Shown piece after piece: positions 22,592 to 32,525 of a stretch of 64,000 bases of DNA. The notes below the pieces were generated by a model, which was given only the letters and a program-made list of their open reading frames with translations, had not been told where the DNA came from and ran no database searches. Numbering within the stretch: the first letter of the stretch is position 1; every line of letters starts with the position of its first letter. A program made the translations under genes and the position numbers. Source of the DNA: Strigamia acuminata (taxonomy: Eukaryota > Arthropoda > Chilopoda > Geophilomorpha > Linotaeniidae); assembly GCA_949358305.1 (NCBI GenBank), contig CASHSZ010000019.1, forward strand, positions 48,747 through 112,746, read 5' to 3'.

Positions 22592-25500
22592 CGAAACATG
22601 TCAGTTATGATCTTGACTGCTTTTTCAAACTCAGCTGTTGACACTGGTTTGTCCTTTTTAGAGGAAGGGCAGTCTTTTTGCCAATGCCCTAATTTTTTGC
22701 ATAAATTGCATGGATCAGTGGCAGGCGATTTCTTTTTCGTTGCTGCTGGCGAGGCAGAACGAGAACGAGCGTCAGACCGGCGCTCTGGCGACACCGCGGG
22801 TGATTTTGAATTCCTTTCGGTATTCACCTTTGATGCGTCAAATGAAACATATTTTGGTTTCATTTTTGGCTTCCATTTGCCTGCAACGGGGTTATTTTTT
22901 GCTAACAGCGCCGCTGCTTTGGCTAATAAAGCCAACGTCTCATCTCCTGCTTCCTCCTCCTCTTCAGCTTCTTCAGCTTCAGACGACGGAGTTTCAGCTC
23001 CAGTTATATTTGCATGTAACTTAGGAACTGAATGAGGATTTTTGACGTCCTTTTTGGAAGATTCTTTTTTCGAACTCTTCTCATCCACTTCGTCTAGAAA
23101 GTCTTCGTAACTAGGTGGCTGCAACAATTTCAAACCATTAAAGGTTTCATTGTTTTGCTCAGCGAGTCTTTTCTCTCGCTTTAAGTACGCTGACCTTTCG
23201 CTTTCTGTAAGGTAAGCTTTGTACTTTTCGTCAATGCGCAATTGATTGACTTCCATGAACTCGTTTAACTCGGAGAATTTCCCCGGGTCGGGAGCGTCCG
23301 ACATCATCAGAATATTTTTACTATATTCTGTGAGGCCAGCTCTAAACTGATCATCTGCTGTTGCATCAGTAACAGCATGTGGCATTCTGCCAAGCAGATT
23401 CTCTGCTCTTAGCATGTACGAATGTAAGCTTTCGCCTTTTCGTTGCTTAAGACATCTCCAAAGCGTCTTGATGTCTTCGCTCGATTCACCAAATTTAAAC
23501 ATAAATTGTTTAACGAAGTCATCCCACTTCGTGAAGTCTTTCCTGCGAAACCACTCCTTGACACCGCCAACTAGTATTCTTGGTACTAGATGGGCCAATG
23601 CACCTTCACAGCTAAAACTGTGAACTTTGCCTAGTTCGAATATTTCCAGCAAGAGGTTTGACCCTGCTTGCCAATTTCCATTATAGGCATGTGGGATAAC
23701 TCGATCCCATCTAATGAACTTTTCATCTGTTGTTTGATGAGTCCATTTATCAGAAGTAAATTCACTTATTTTTTGCAAAATAATTTTATCCCTTCTGCTT
23801 TTTCGCTGTTGTTGAGCATTTTGCCTCAACAACTGGTCAATCTCATCTTTCGTGTAAAAATCGGGTCTTTGAGTTCTACTACGTGTTCTGTGACGAGATC
23901 GCCCTCTCACACTGGGACGTGAGGAATCTGTATCTGACGCAGATTCATGATTCGGATTTGGCGGCGGATCAGGGTCCGGAGGATCGTCGCCATCTGGCGG
24001 ACGACGGTCTCCATTTGGTGGTCCCCTTCCATTTCGATTGCCATTCGAATTGTGGTCACGTGAGTGGCCACCTCCATGTCCATCTGAACTGTCTCCACCT
24101 GGTGGGTCACCACCTGGCGGATTTCCACGGTATCTCGGCCCATCACGGATGTCGTTGTGACAATCTCGTTTTGGTGAGCCTTCTCGCGGATTATCGTGTG
24201 ACCGTCCACGATCGTGTGGTTTCTCACGTTCTTTATTCTTTTTCGCCAGCAATCCAATTAATTGGTCACTATTGCTAAAGAATCTATCCGAATTTTGCGG
24301 AACTTTTGGGGAATGATATTCGGTCGGGTCTGGTTGTCGCTTTCTCTTTTTGCGACTGTGATGACTATTACGGCTTCCACGACTACTGCGTGAGTCATCG
24401 CTGTCAGTCCAACTTGATTGTCGACTGACTTTTGGTTTAGCTGATGTTAAATCAATCAACTCAGGTGATTTGGAAGCACCTTTTTGCAAAACTGGGGCTG
24501 GCTTTGCAAAATTATCTTCGCCGCAAACGTCTTGTACTTTTTGTACGACTACTGCAAAGTTTTCTTGTACCGTCAATAGATCTGCGCGAAGAATCTCGTT
24601 TTCACGAGCTTGCGCAGCTAAGTCGGCACGTAATAACTGCTCTGCAGTACTTTGACTTTTGGCGGCTTGACCAGCATCAATTACTGACTGCTGTCGAGCG
24701 AGAAATACTTCATTTTCTCGTTGTGCTAATCTCTTAGCTCTTGCTGCTTGTTCTGCAGCATAATTCTCGTAATTTCGAGAAGTGGAGGGAATTTCTTCCC
24801 TCGCTCGAACTGGGGCGGTTAGTTCGGCAGTCATTAAATTTGTGTTGGCTTCTCGCAAATTTGCGTTGGCCAATCTCAAATTTTCATTAGCAATTTCTAA
24901 ATCTTTTTGTGCTTGATTTAGTTGCTCGAGCCTTTGTTGTTGCTCTTCGTCAGTAATTAGCCAGGAAGCTTTTTCCTGCTCTAATTGTAACAACTTAACA
25001 TGGTCATTCGCACGTTGTTGTTTTAGTTCGGCATTTTGCTGATGCATTTCTGCACGCATTCGCTCGAACTCTGCTTGCAAGCTTGTTCTGACGATTTCAA
25101 CGTCTTTTTGACTTTGTTTGCGAACCATAGCTTTGTGGATTTGTTCCACAGTCATTTCGCTAGTGACTTTTACTCCCTCGAGCCTAGCTTGCTCACGGAG
25201 TGCGTCCATCATGGTAACACGCACTGGAGAATGAGAAACTTCCATGTTGGAGTTCTCTAAATCTTGCTGTGCTGCACCTTGGACTGGTGATGAATTCAGC
25301 GAGTGCTCTGCACTTGATGATTGAATTCGTAAATTCAAATCATCATTTTGCGACTTGGAACGGCCACTTCCAGTTGGATTATTTAAGTCCAACTGGCCGC
25401 TTGGCGGGGATGGCTGTTGTCGCTCCAACGCTTGCGTGAATTCATTCACGATTAACTGTGCCGAGTTACAGTTAGCTGTTTGATCCATGGCTTCAAACAG

Positions 25501-25602
25501 TTCTTGTGACTCAGTCACTTCTTGATCCACGACTGGTAGATCGATCGCCACTCGTCTCTTCGCCGGCCTTCCTCTCGGTCTCTTCTCTGAAGGAGTCGCC
25601 AT
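22579..25602 (-). CDS. gag: Gypsy Gag protein
   Basis: 1,007 codons from ATG at 25602 to TAG at 22579. The N-terminus carries KRPRGRPAKRR, which contains an AT-hook core (PRGRP). A long coiled coil rich in Gln/Glu/Leu follows (about residues 150-350), then an Arg/Ser/Asp/Gly/Pro-rich disordered region (about 390-590). A capsid-type helical domain (about 610-800) contains the WFRRKDFTKWDDFVKQFMFKF and RCLKQRKGESLHSYMLRAENLL segments typical of Ty3/Gypsy Gag. An acidic patch and one CX2CX4HX4C zinc knuckle (CNLCKKLGHWQKDC) lie near the C-terminus. At 1,007 residues it is much longer than most Gypsy Gag proteins, because of the coiled coil and disordered regions. It packages the element RNA; the stop codon is bypassed by the frameshift signal to make Gag-Pol. 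Confidence 0.9.
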   Translation of the reverse strand: MATPSEKRPRGRPAKRRVAIDLPVVDQEVTESQELFEAMDQTANCNSAQLIVNEFTQALERQQPSPPSGQLDLNNPTGSGRSKSQNDDLNLRIQSSSAEHSLNSSPVQGAAQQDLENSNMEVSHSPVRVTMMDALREQARLEGVKVTSEMTVEQIHKAMVRKQSQKDVEIVRTSLQAEFERMRAEMHQQNAELKQQRANDHVKLLQLEQEKASWLITDEEQQQRLEQLNQAQKDLEIANENLRLANANLREANTNLMTAELTAPVRAREEIPSTSRNYENYAAEQAARAKRLAQRENEVFLARQQSVIDAGQAAKSQSTAEQLLRADLAAQARENEILRADLLTVQENFAVVVQKVQDVCGEDNFAKPAPVLQKGASKSPELIDLTSAKPKVSRQSSWTDSDDSRSSRGSRNSHHSRKKRKRQPDPTEYHSPKVPQNSDRFFSNSDQLIGLLAKKNKEREKPHDRGRSHDNPREGSPKRDCHNDIRDGPRYRGNPPGGDPPGGDSSDGHGGGHSRDHNSNGNRNGRGPPNGDRRPPDGDDPPDPDPPPNPNHESASDTDSSRPSVRGRSRHRTRSRTQRPDFYTKDEIDQLLRQNAQQQRKSRRDKIILQKISEFTSDKWTHQTTDEKFIRWDRVIPHAYNGNWQAGSNLLLEIFELGKVHSFSCEGALAHLVPRILVGGVKEWFRRKDFTKWDDFVKQFMFKFGESSEDIKTLWRCLKQRKGESLHSYMLRAENLLGRMPHAVTDATADDQFRAGLTEYSKNILMMSDAPDPGKFSELNEFMEVNQLRIDEKYKAYLTESERSAYLKREKRLAEQNNETFNGLKLLQPPSYEDFLDEVDEKSSKKESSKKDVKNPHSVPKLHANITGAETPSSEAEEAEEEEEAGDETLALLAKAAALLAKNNPVAGKWKPKMKPKYVSFDASKVNTERNSKSPAVSPERRSDARSRSASPAATKKKSPATDPCNLCKKLGHWQKDCPSSKKDKPVSTAEFEKAVKIITDMFRKNL

Positions 25603-25693
25603 TTTTCAATGAGGATAAAGAAAGGATAGAGAAGAAAGATAAGCAAGATAAAAATGGCGGGTAAATTTTAACTAACAAAGTTATACAATGACT

Positions 25694-25711
25694 ATCCCGG
25701 ACGGGCCCCCA
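25694..25711 (-). promoter_or_regulatory. Primer-binding site of the Gypsy element (tRNA-Pro type)
   Basis: Minus-strand TGGGGGCCCGTCCGGGAT starts two bases after the 5' LTR end. It differs by one base from the well-known tRNA-Pro primer site of gammaretroviruses, so tRNA-Pro is the likely primer (inference by resemblance). Confidence 0.8.
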
Positions 25712-25713
25712 CG

Positions 25714-26672
25714 TGCTGCGATCCGGGTTTTTATCCACTTAATTTCTAATAAATTAAGCAGAAACCGCAGGTGAATGCTATAAAAGACTTACAATCGGCG
25801 GCCTTAAATTATCTAGGGGTTAAGTTTAAGGAAAAGAAATAAAAAGACAGTTTTATTAATAAAAATCACAAATATGTATTTATTCGTTTAAATTACAATG
25901 ACTAGTTAAAAATATCACAATGGCGACAAGTCGCGAAATGAAATGAGCGGGAACAATGGAAGGGCTTGCAACGACTGTTGCAAGCTACAAAGCGCTAAAA
26001 TGGCGCTTAAACAACACACAGTTGTTAGGCGAAGGCGAATTGTCTTCGTTTGCTGAACTCACGAACGATGGTCGAAGACGATGGTTCTCGTGGGCTCCTT
26101 CTACGGCTCGTGCGACGGCTCGGCGGCGGTGGTTGACGGCTGTAGGCGTCCGGCTCTCGTACGATGGCGGTGGCTGTCGTTCGCGCGGCAGCGACGGCGA
26201 TGGTTCACGATCGTCGGGAAACTTCTTCTTCTCGTTTGCTGGAATTAGCTACGGCTAATTCAAGCAGAATTGCTGGCTTTGTGCTTTGGGTGGCACAAAG
26301 ATAGCAGGTGAAACTGAGTTACAACGGTCCTCTATCAATACGTATTGTCGGAGCAGATATCGCAGTGATGTTGAGGTTGTTGTTGTATTTTTCAGAGTCC
26401 CGATTTGAGCCAAGACGCGAGCCCAGCACGCTTCAATATTGCGCAGAAAACCTGCGCACTTAGCTCAAATGGGTGCAACTAGTGGTTATTACACCATATT
26501 GCACCATAACGGCTAATAACCGTTTTCACCCCGGACAACCTGGGGTGATATGTGCCTAGAGAGGATTTCTCCCCTCGGTCACATGATCTGACTTGGCGTG
26601 TGCCACAGTCAAATTAATTAGAAGATAATTAATTTAATCTTCTAAGTTGGTGAATATTTTGAGATCACCACA
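25714..26672 (-). repeat. Gypsy 5' LTR
   Basis: 959 bp, matching 14339-15297 throughout as far as I compared. Flanked on the right by the AATT target duplication. Confidence 0.92.
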
Positions 26673-28169
26673 AATTTTAACTCTTCGACGACTCTCTGGC
26701 TTAGCTACTGTTTCACCAAAACCAGTAATGCTGATAAGTTGTTCTCCCACAACTTGAGCTCCAATTTCTTTAACCAACTTCGAACTGATGAACGACCGGT
26801 GACTGCCTCCGTCGAAGAAACAGTGCACCGTTTTCGTCTTGTGGTTGGACTCCACGTTGGCCATTAGGACTTGCAAGAAAATGTCAGTGTTAGCTGTAGT
26901 TACTGTTGACGCCAAAACGTTCTCTGCTTTTTCTGTCGGCCCTTCGCACAACAATATGTGGTGAAATCGTTCGCACTGTACGCATTTTTCCTTCTGTGGG
27001 CAGTTTCGGGCCATGTGTTTGTTCGCCAAACACTTGAAGCAACGTCGAGCTTGCTGGCAACGCTTCAATCGATCTGCAATTGATAAGGGACAGTCTTCCT
27101 TCTTGTGGCTGGTTTCGCTGCAGAAAATACAAGTAGAATCGGAAGTGTTGGTCATCAACGCGCTCGAAGAAGCTGGTTTCTCGAAACGTGTTGTCTTCTT
27201 GGTGTCTCCGTACGTCTTCGCGACGTTTTTCTCGACCTCTTTGGTTGCGAATCGTGCATTGTCGGCTGCGTTCTGTTCTCGAATTTCTAATTCTTCTCGC
27301 CAAAATTCTAAAAATAGCTTAAGGTCATGGGTATTATTACTGTTTTTCCGCGAAAAGTCTAAAGCGATCACGTCTGGAATCGCTGCACGCAACAAGGGAC
27401 ACAACATAACGCCAAACGTCGTGGTTTCTATTCCTTCATTTTCGAGGTTACGGACATGCATCTCGCACGTGTCGTACAATTTTCTAAGCTTGTCGAGGTC
27501 GTTGAGTCGCTTGACTGGCTCAAGCTTCATCAACATCTGCAAATGGGCATTCACAATCACCTCCTTTCTTCCAAAACGATTTTGAAGAAGCGTGACTGCC
27601 GCTGCATAATTCTCATCACTTATCTTTAGTCCTCGCACCACAGCCGCTGCTGTGCCTTCGAGAACCGAATTTAAGTACACAAACTTAGCTTTGGTAGTGA
27701 TGGAAGTGTTCCCATTTACACTCAACTCGAAATTCGACCAAAAATCGCTCCATTCGATTGGGTTTCCCGAAAATTTCTTCATTACGAGTTTCGGGAGTCT
27801 CACTGTCCAATCGTTCGTACTGCTGACCGATCCGTTGTTTGGAGCGCCTGGATTAATAACTACCGCTGGTGGAGCTAATACGTCTAATTTGATGTCGATA
27901 TCTGTAAGCGCATCAATAATTTTCTCTCGATACTCTTCATTGTCCTCCTCTTCCTTTTGTAAGTCTGCTCGCGTTACAATGAATGGTGACACTTTCTCAT
28001 CGAGATCATTTAATTGTTCAGATTTAGCGTTTAATTGGTTTTTTAGCTTTCTTAAAACTATCGCATCTGATTGCGCTAATGCTAATTCGACGATAACTGT
28101 ATTTACCAATCGATCCGCTCCCAATCTGGCTGTTTCTTGCTGTGCGCGCAAACGATCAAGGGCGTCCAT
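26673..28169 (-). CDS. gag: BEL/Pao polyprotein, gag part and start of protease
   Basis: ATG at 28169 opens the BEL polyprotein, which runs into the Gypsy LTR at 26672. The first about 110 residues are a helical region. WSDFWSNFELSVNGNTSIT and the segment up to the FGRKEVIVNAHL motif match the DUF1759-type Gag of BEL/Pao elements. Then come three Cys/His zinc-knuckle-like motifs (CIFCSETSHKKEDC, CFKCLANKHMARNC, CVQCERFHHILLC) and the start of the aspartic protease (VHCFFDGGSHRSFISSKLV). The frame is in register with 14338 on the other side of the insertion after one AATT copy is discounted, so Gag and Pol were a single ORF. In its present state only a Gag-protease fragment ending inside the Gypsy LTR could be made. 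Confidence 0.9.
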
Positions 28170-28248
28170 CTTGTCCTTGTCTGGTCTTGGTGCTTTTCTT
28201 TGAAATTACGAGTTCTTTCGAGCTGTTCTGTCCGGATTCACTGTTACT

Positions 28249-28266
28249 TCCCGGGTTTCGGCACCA
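28249..28266 (-). promoter_or_regulatory. Primer-binding site of the BEL element
   Basis: Minus-strand TGGTGCCGAAACCCGGGA directly follows the CA end of the 5' LTR. The tRNA it pairs with was not identified. Confidence 0.7.
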
Positions 28267-28584
28267 TGTGAAATCTCGCAATTTAAAAGAAGCTATTTTT
28301 GCTAAAAAACTGATTGAAATTCTAACTTAACTGGAATTTTTCTGAAGACAAAATAAAACCATGCTTTTAACATAAAGACAAGATTTATTGTAACAATATT
28401 TGGGGTTTACATTTGGAAAAACAGGAACAAAGGTCAAACATGATAATTTATGACGAATAACTGGACTTCCGTACGCGCGTCATACAATCTCGCACAAGAA
28501 AGCACCGCCTGGATGATGGCTTCACTGCACGACACCGAACATAAACGCGCGACCCCAAACATCTAAAACTCGTCAGTTTTCACA
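28267..28584 (-). repeat. BEL 5' LTR
   Basis: 318 bp, paired with 10326-10643, followed by target duplication CGCAC. Confidence 0.92.
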
Positions 28585-28589
28585 CGCAC

Positions 28590-28850
28590 CAAGGTGTGCG
28601 AAGCTCGAGCAATGTCGACGACGACAGCCAAAGCGACTATAGACGTATTAAAATGTTGGTTTGAGCGCCGTGGACTGCCAATCCACGTCCATACGGACAA
28701 CGGCGTTTTACTTACGTCTGCCGAATTCACTGATTTTATCGCTAGAAATGGGATCCGCCACACACGTTTGCCGCCATTCCATCTGGCCACCAATGGAGCA
28801 GTTGAGGGATTCGTCAAGACGTTTAAGGCGCAAGTGGGGAATTTTTGAAA
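28590..28850 (+). pseudogene. Gypsy integrase fragment, right part
   Basis: Continuation of the fragment at 10033-10325 after the BEL insertion (one CGCAC copy is the target duplication). Encodes the rest of the integrase core: second catalytic Asp in VHTDNGVLLTS and the catalytic-Glu helix at NGAVEGFVKTFKA. A stop follows at about 28848. No reverse transcriptase or LTR is attached, so it is an old fragment. Confidence 0.8.
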
Positions 28851-29565
28851 TTAAAATTAACCCTTTCAGAAGCTGCCAGTCAATTCCTGATCGCTTACCG
28901 TTATATCTGTTGCAAAATGATGGAGGACGATCGCATTGATTGATGGAGATAAAGTTCGTTTATTCGCGTACACACATTGAACACGAACCACACGCTCTGG
29001 TCACATCACAGGAAGTGTGGTGACCACGTGATTGGTCAGCGAGTTGTGATGATTACAAAGCGATAGTTATCAATGTTCACAGTAGATGGCGCTGTTTAAC
29101 CAACGCGCGTAATTCAAACTCGGTTAAAACTAAAAAGTGTAATAAATTATTACTAAGGCACTGTGAATAAAATATAACTATTTTATTCAAATATAAAGTA
29201 AGTATTAACTACTTAATAATGTTGATTCTGCCGAATCAATATCCACATTACTTACCTGTCGAAGGAAGTCATTTGAACCCTTCCATGCCCCCAACTGGGC
29301 CCATCTGGACATAGTCATATTTTAGGTCCGGACTAGTGACCCACGAATCCGCCGATTCGTACACTGATTGGCTGTCGCCAATCTAGTAGTTCTACAGAAC
29401 TATATAAGCTCCAGTTTTTCACCCACTCTCCCCCCTGGCTTGATAACTGAACTCGTATACTGTCTGTAGTTGAATTGTTGTTATCGTTTGATTTCACTTT
29501 CTCTATCGACACATCAGGCCACCTCAGCTCTCCACAATTAGTATTCATTACTATATTGTTATTGT
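28851..29565. promoter_or_regulatory. Non-coding region with a TATA-like promoter near 29400
   Basis: No gene. CTATATAAG at about 29399-29407, followed about 30 bases downstream by a pyrimidine-rich, initiator-like area, would direct plus-strand transcription into the structured region at 29566. The 28930-29150 part looks like a decayed LTR (a TTTATTCGCGTACAC-type reverse poly(A) region) but I could not find its ends. Confidence 0.4.
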
Positions 29566-30345
29566 TGTTGTAGGGCTATTTCGGGAAGGCTAACTCCAGT
29601 AATAGACATGCGTTCGCATGAAATGGCCTCGTAACGTTAGCTTGCTGTTCTACGGGACAGTTAGATTTCGTACGGTGGCTTAATATATCGGTCGTATACA
29701 GTACGACCTTGCTAAATGAAAGTGGGTCCCTCAGCTAACTGGCCTCAGTCCGCTGCAGGATGGCTGTTGTAAACAGCCCTCGCAGGTTCCCGTCTTTCTC
29801 GATTGGTCCTTCCGCTCGTTAAAAGTCGGTAAAGACCTAATGCACAGGTAACACGCCGGGTTGGTAGCCCGTGAGTAATATCTAAAGATGTTGCGATAAA
29901 AAACTACCTGGATAATGGTAATCCAACGGCAGTGGCCGATTAATATTTTACCCGATGCTCGATCTGCTGATCCCGTCATCGTAAGGCATGCTGGCGGATG
30001 GAGGAGTCAAATCCTCCCGCGATGGTTCTCTCGACCGTCGTGACGGTCCCCGCCCCATTGTACCCTCCGGGTTGGTAACCCGTGAACAGGAGTTGAACAA
30101 CACTGTGTTAAACAAATTACTCGGGCATTGGTAATCCTGTATTGGCAATACTTTTTATCCCGGTAAGTCCATAGAAATGTTTACCTGGTGGTTGGTACCA
30201 CCGATAGCGATTTAAAAGCGTACAATTAAATACTCGGCGCCTGATCACGAGATCTTGTCGTCGTAAGGCATGCTGGCGGATGGAGTCTCAACAACTCCCG
30301 CGACGTTCTCTCAATTGTCGTGACGGTCCCCGCCCAATTAATATT
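29566..30345 (+). ncRNA. Highly structured leader RNA with three related units
   Basis: A non-coding stretch packed with perfect hairpins: ATGCG/CGCAT (about 29608), GGTCGTA/TACGACC (about 29690), CGGG-TTGGTA-CCCG, GGTGGT/ACCACC, GTATT-GGC-AATAC. Three units share a framework GGAT-hairpin-CGC-GGTTC/CGTTC. Their hairpin sequences differ but stay paired: GGCTGTT/AACAGCC (about 29762-29779), GGAGGA/TCCTCC (about 29999-30018) and GGAGT/ACTCC (about 30279-30298). Units 2 and 3 also share GTCGTAAGGCATGCTGGCGGATGGAG-like flanks and GTCGTGACGGTCCCCGCCC. Paired changes in stems argue for an RNA function (leader, IRES-like or packaging element). I could not match it to a known family. Confidence 0.5.
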
Positions 30346-30402
30346 TATATAACAATTCATTTGTTATATTCCATTAATCACTTTATTTTTATTCATTGGA
30401 AC

Positions 30403-30612
30403 ATGGAATATTCTGCCGAATATTCTTATTTATGCGAAGGACTCTTCGCATTATTAGATACTCGAGCTGCGGACCAAATACGTCTCCGTAGCGTTATTTG
30501 TGACGATGCCGCAAGTCAGCCGTATCCCTTTGGCTTCGCCCAGATCCTCAACCAGTTGATGCCGCCCGTTTACACGCGTCAAGAACCCAATTATGTTATC
30601 ATTAATATTTAG
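30403..30612 (+). CDS. Small ORF downstream of the structured leader, unknown
   Basis: 69 codons from ATG at 30403 to TAG. The N-terminus is rich in Glu/Tyr/Ser, followed by a helical LLDTRAADQIRLRSVICDD segment and a Pro/Asn-rich end. The frame is open upstream to 30280, but the first ATG after the structured region is at 30403, in a favourable context (AACATGG). No domain recognised. It could be the first codons of a longer lost ORF of a mobile or viral element. Possession of its own promoter and structured leader is inferred from position. Confidence 0.35.
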   Translation: MEYSAEYSYLCEGLFALLDTRAADQIRLRSVICDDAASQPYPFGFAQILNQLMPPVYTRQEPNYVIINI

Positions 30613-30968
30613 TAATAAATATGTTATGTCACACTAATACTGTAAGTTATTTCTACTCAGTCATGAATTCATATTTTACACAGACTTCCGTAAGCTTATC
30701 TCGGTTAGGTTGTTGCTACTCCTAGCAACGTCTTGTTTAAACCGATTATTTATCTATCTTAAATGGCTATTAAATCAGCCAAAAGTAGAATCGTCACAGA
30801 GTTTACAGCTAAACTCCCCCTGGCGGTGGGAGACCTTCATTCGAGGTTTGGTATGCACTCGGCCAGGTGACATAAAATACCAGCAATATCAACACCCTAC
30901 AATTTTATCAACTGGGTGTAAATGGAGCTAGTATACTGTTTATTACATGCCATGGAGGAAAAAACCAA
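30613..30968. other. Non-coding, no gene seen
   Basis: AT-rich sequence ending with an AACACCCTACAATTTTATCA segment that recurs at about 39178-39200 in front of the second copy of the hairpin described next. Confidence 0.4.
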
Positions 30969-31045
30969 CAGCGTGATGCAGCGAAGCCGTTCTCGTACAG
31001 ATAACCCGTATTGCAATGCGGAATGGGCTTCTCTGCGGCACGCTG
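30969..31045. repeat. Long hairpin, copy 1
   Basis: 77-base self-complementary segment: CAGCGTG pairs with CACGCTG and GCAG-GAAGCC with GGCTTC-CTGC, around a variable apical region. A second copy of exactly the same length is at 39227-39303. Its outer stems are conserved; the apical arm differs. Confidence 0.65.
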
Positions 31046-32525
31046 TTGCTACCAAGTAAGTGGCGGGGCAGGTATGTATTTATCTTGAGTGGCTACTGTT
31101 GAAGTTTGTTTTCCGACCTTAAAGGTCAAGTGCACTGAGTGGATTTTTTGTATTTTATGAAAGAGCATAATAAAAAATCATTATTCATGCACTTCAAATA
31201 TTAATACATAAAAACCAGTTTTAAGGACGAAAATTAAATCCAATCAATCGACAATAACCTCTTAAACGCCCCTACAATAGGATAACAACTTCAAAATTCT
31301 TCTTTTCATAGGTTCATTCGATCGATTTGCACGTCTGCACTAACCACTCAACTCTCACAGGAGTCGACTGGAGCGACGCCCCAACAAAAGTTTCATCTCC
31401 AATTCCTAGCAAGTCTGTCTTCGATCTTTCAGCACGTCCGTACACCGCGTGGAAACAAGCGTCAGATACAAAACTCAAGTCATCACTCAATAGCGCTAGC
31501 ATCTACACACTAATCGTGAATTAATTTAGTTTAATTACTGCAATTTTAAACATCGTCTGTGTATTAAAAGTGTGTATTAAAATTGTAAATTAAGCGAGAA
31601 TTTTACGATTTCCAAACTTTTCAAGTAATACAAAAAGCGAAAACCGAGCATTTTCAATTTAAGAAGTACAAACAGGTGAATTTTTTTTTGTAAGCCTGGT
31701 TAAATGTTTATTCGATGTATCATTTTGGTAACAGGAATAATCACTCAAATAACACTTGGGTGGATTTTCAGCAGATTTTGATTTGTGGATTAAACAAATT
31801 GAAGCAAATTTTTCAGTTAAAAACAAAAACAAAATGTCATTTGAAAGAAAAATTAGAAGAAAATAAAACAGCTTTTAATTTTATTGTTTGCAACTTTTGG
31901 GAAGAAATAATAAATTGGACATGAAATGAGAAAAATGTGCAGAAACGGCAGATTTGATTTCATGGATGAAATAAATTAAAATAAGTTTCAGTTTTCTTAA
32001 ATTTGAGTTTAACACAAAATGCAATTTCAAATACAGAACTTTAAATGCATACCGGTAAATAAAACAATAAATACAGAAATAATAACACGTATTCATGGTA
32101 AGCAGGATCCCATTCAACCTTTCTTTTCTACCAGGAAAAGTTTAGACCCGGTTGAAAGGAATTCTGATAAAAAATATTTACATAATAGTTATTTTTAAAA
32201 ATCAAATTAAACCGCCTCACTTCGAGTCGAAGAAAAGGCACACAATGGCACACAAAAATTACATGGTTTTTCTCCCGTATGAATTTTTAAATGAATTTTC
32301 AAATTCCCATTTCGATTGCAAGAAAAAGCACAAGTTTTTCGTGTGTTTCTCACCATAAAAAGTTGGAAATGAAACGAGAAAAATATGCAAACACAGCAAG
32401 TAGCAGATTTTGATTTGTGGATGAAAGAAATTGAAACAAAATTTTTGAGTTGAAAACATAAACAAAATGTCATTTAAAATAAAATTAGAATTACAGAATT
32501 ATGAACTTAATGAACAATGTGATTA
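31046..32525. other. Duplicated non-coding unit A with zinc-finger relics
   Basis: Paralogous to 35431-36429. Contains at 31300-31520 a short segment after a TTTCATAG acceptor-like site that could be read as an exon, but its copy at 35515 is shifted and stopped. Minus-strand relics of C2H2 fingers occur near 31715-31780 (degenerate CYLSDYSC pattern) and 32230-32360 (CAFSCNRNGNLKIHLKIHTGEKP), showing that the finger array was once longer. Confidence 0.5.

Larger units (their letters stand above)
14339..26672 (-). mobile_element. Young Gypsy-type LTR retrotransposon with three ORFs
   Basis: 12,334-bp element inserted in the BEL protease-coding region with a 4-bp AATT target duplication (14335-14338 and 26673-26676). 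The LTRs are 959 bp each (14339-15297 and 25714-26672), appear identical, and begin TGCTGCGATCC and end GATCACCACA on the plus strand. In minus orientation: 5' LTR, primer site (25694-25711), gag (25602-22579), -1 frameshift signal, pol (to 18332), a spliced third ORF (18142-15350), a purine tract (G run at 15298-15310) and 3' LTR. All frames are open. Identical LTRs imply very recent insertion, after the BEL insertion. Confidence 0.94.
10326..28584 (-). mobile_element. BEL/Pao LTR retrotransposon, split by a nested Gypsy element
   Basis: Complete element in minus orientation. The 318-bp LTRs (10326-10643 and 28267-28584) start TGTGAAATCTCGC and end TTTTCACA on the plus strand. They are nearly identical; I noticed one difference (ATGAAC versus ATAAAC near the end). 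A 5-bp target duplication CGCAC flanks it (10321-10325 and 28585-28589). One long gag-pol frame runs from 28169 to 10639 and is interrupted only by the Gypsy insertion at 14339-26672. The high LTR identity and otherwise intact frame indicate a young insertion that was itself hit later. Confidence 0.93.

Noticed and set aside
29566-30345. Hammerhead ribozyme or tRNA-like element
   Set aside because: I looked for the conserved CTGANGA and GAAA core and for A/B boxes and did not find them in the right arrangement; kept only as structured RNA of unknown type.
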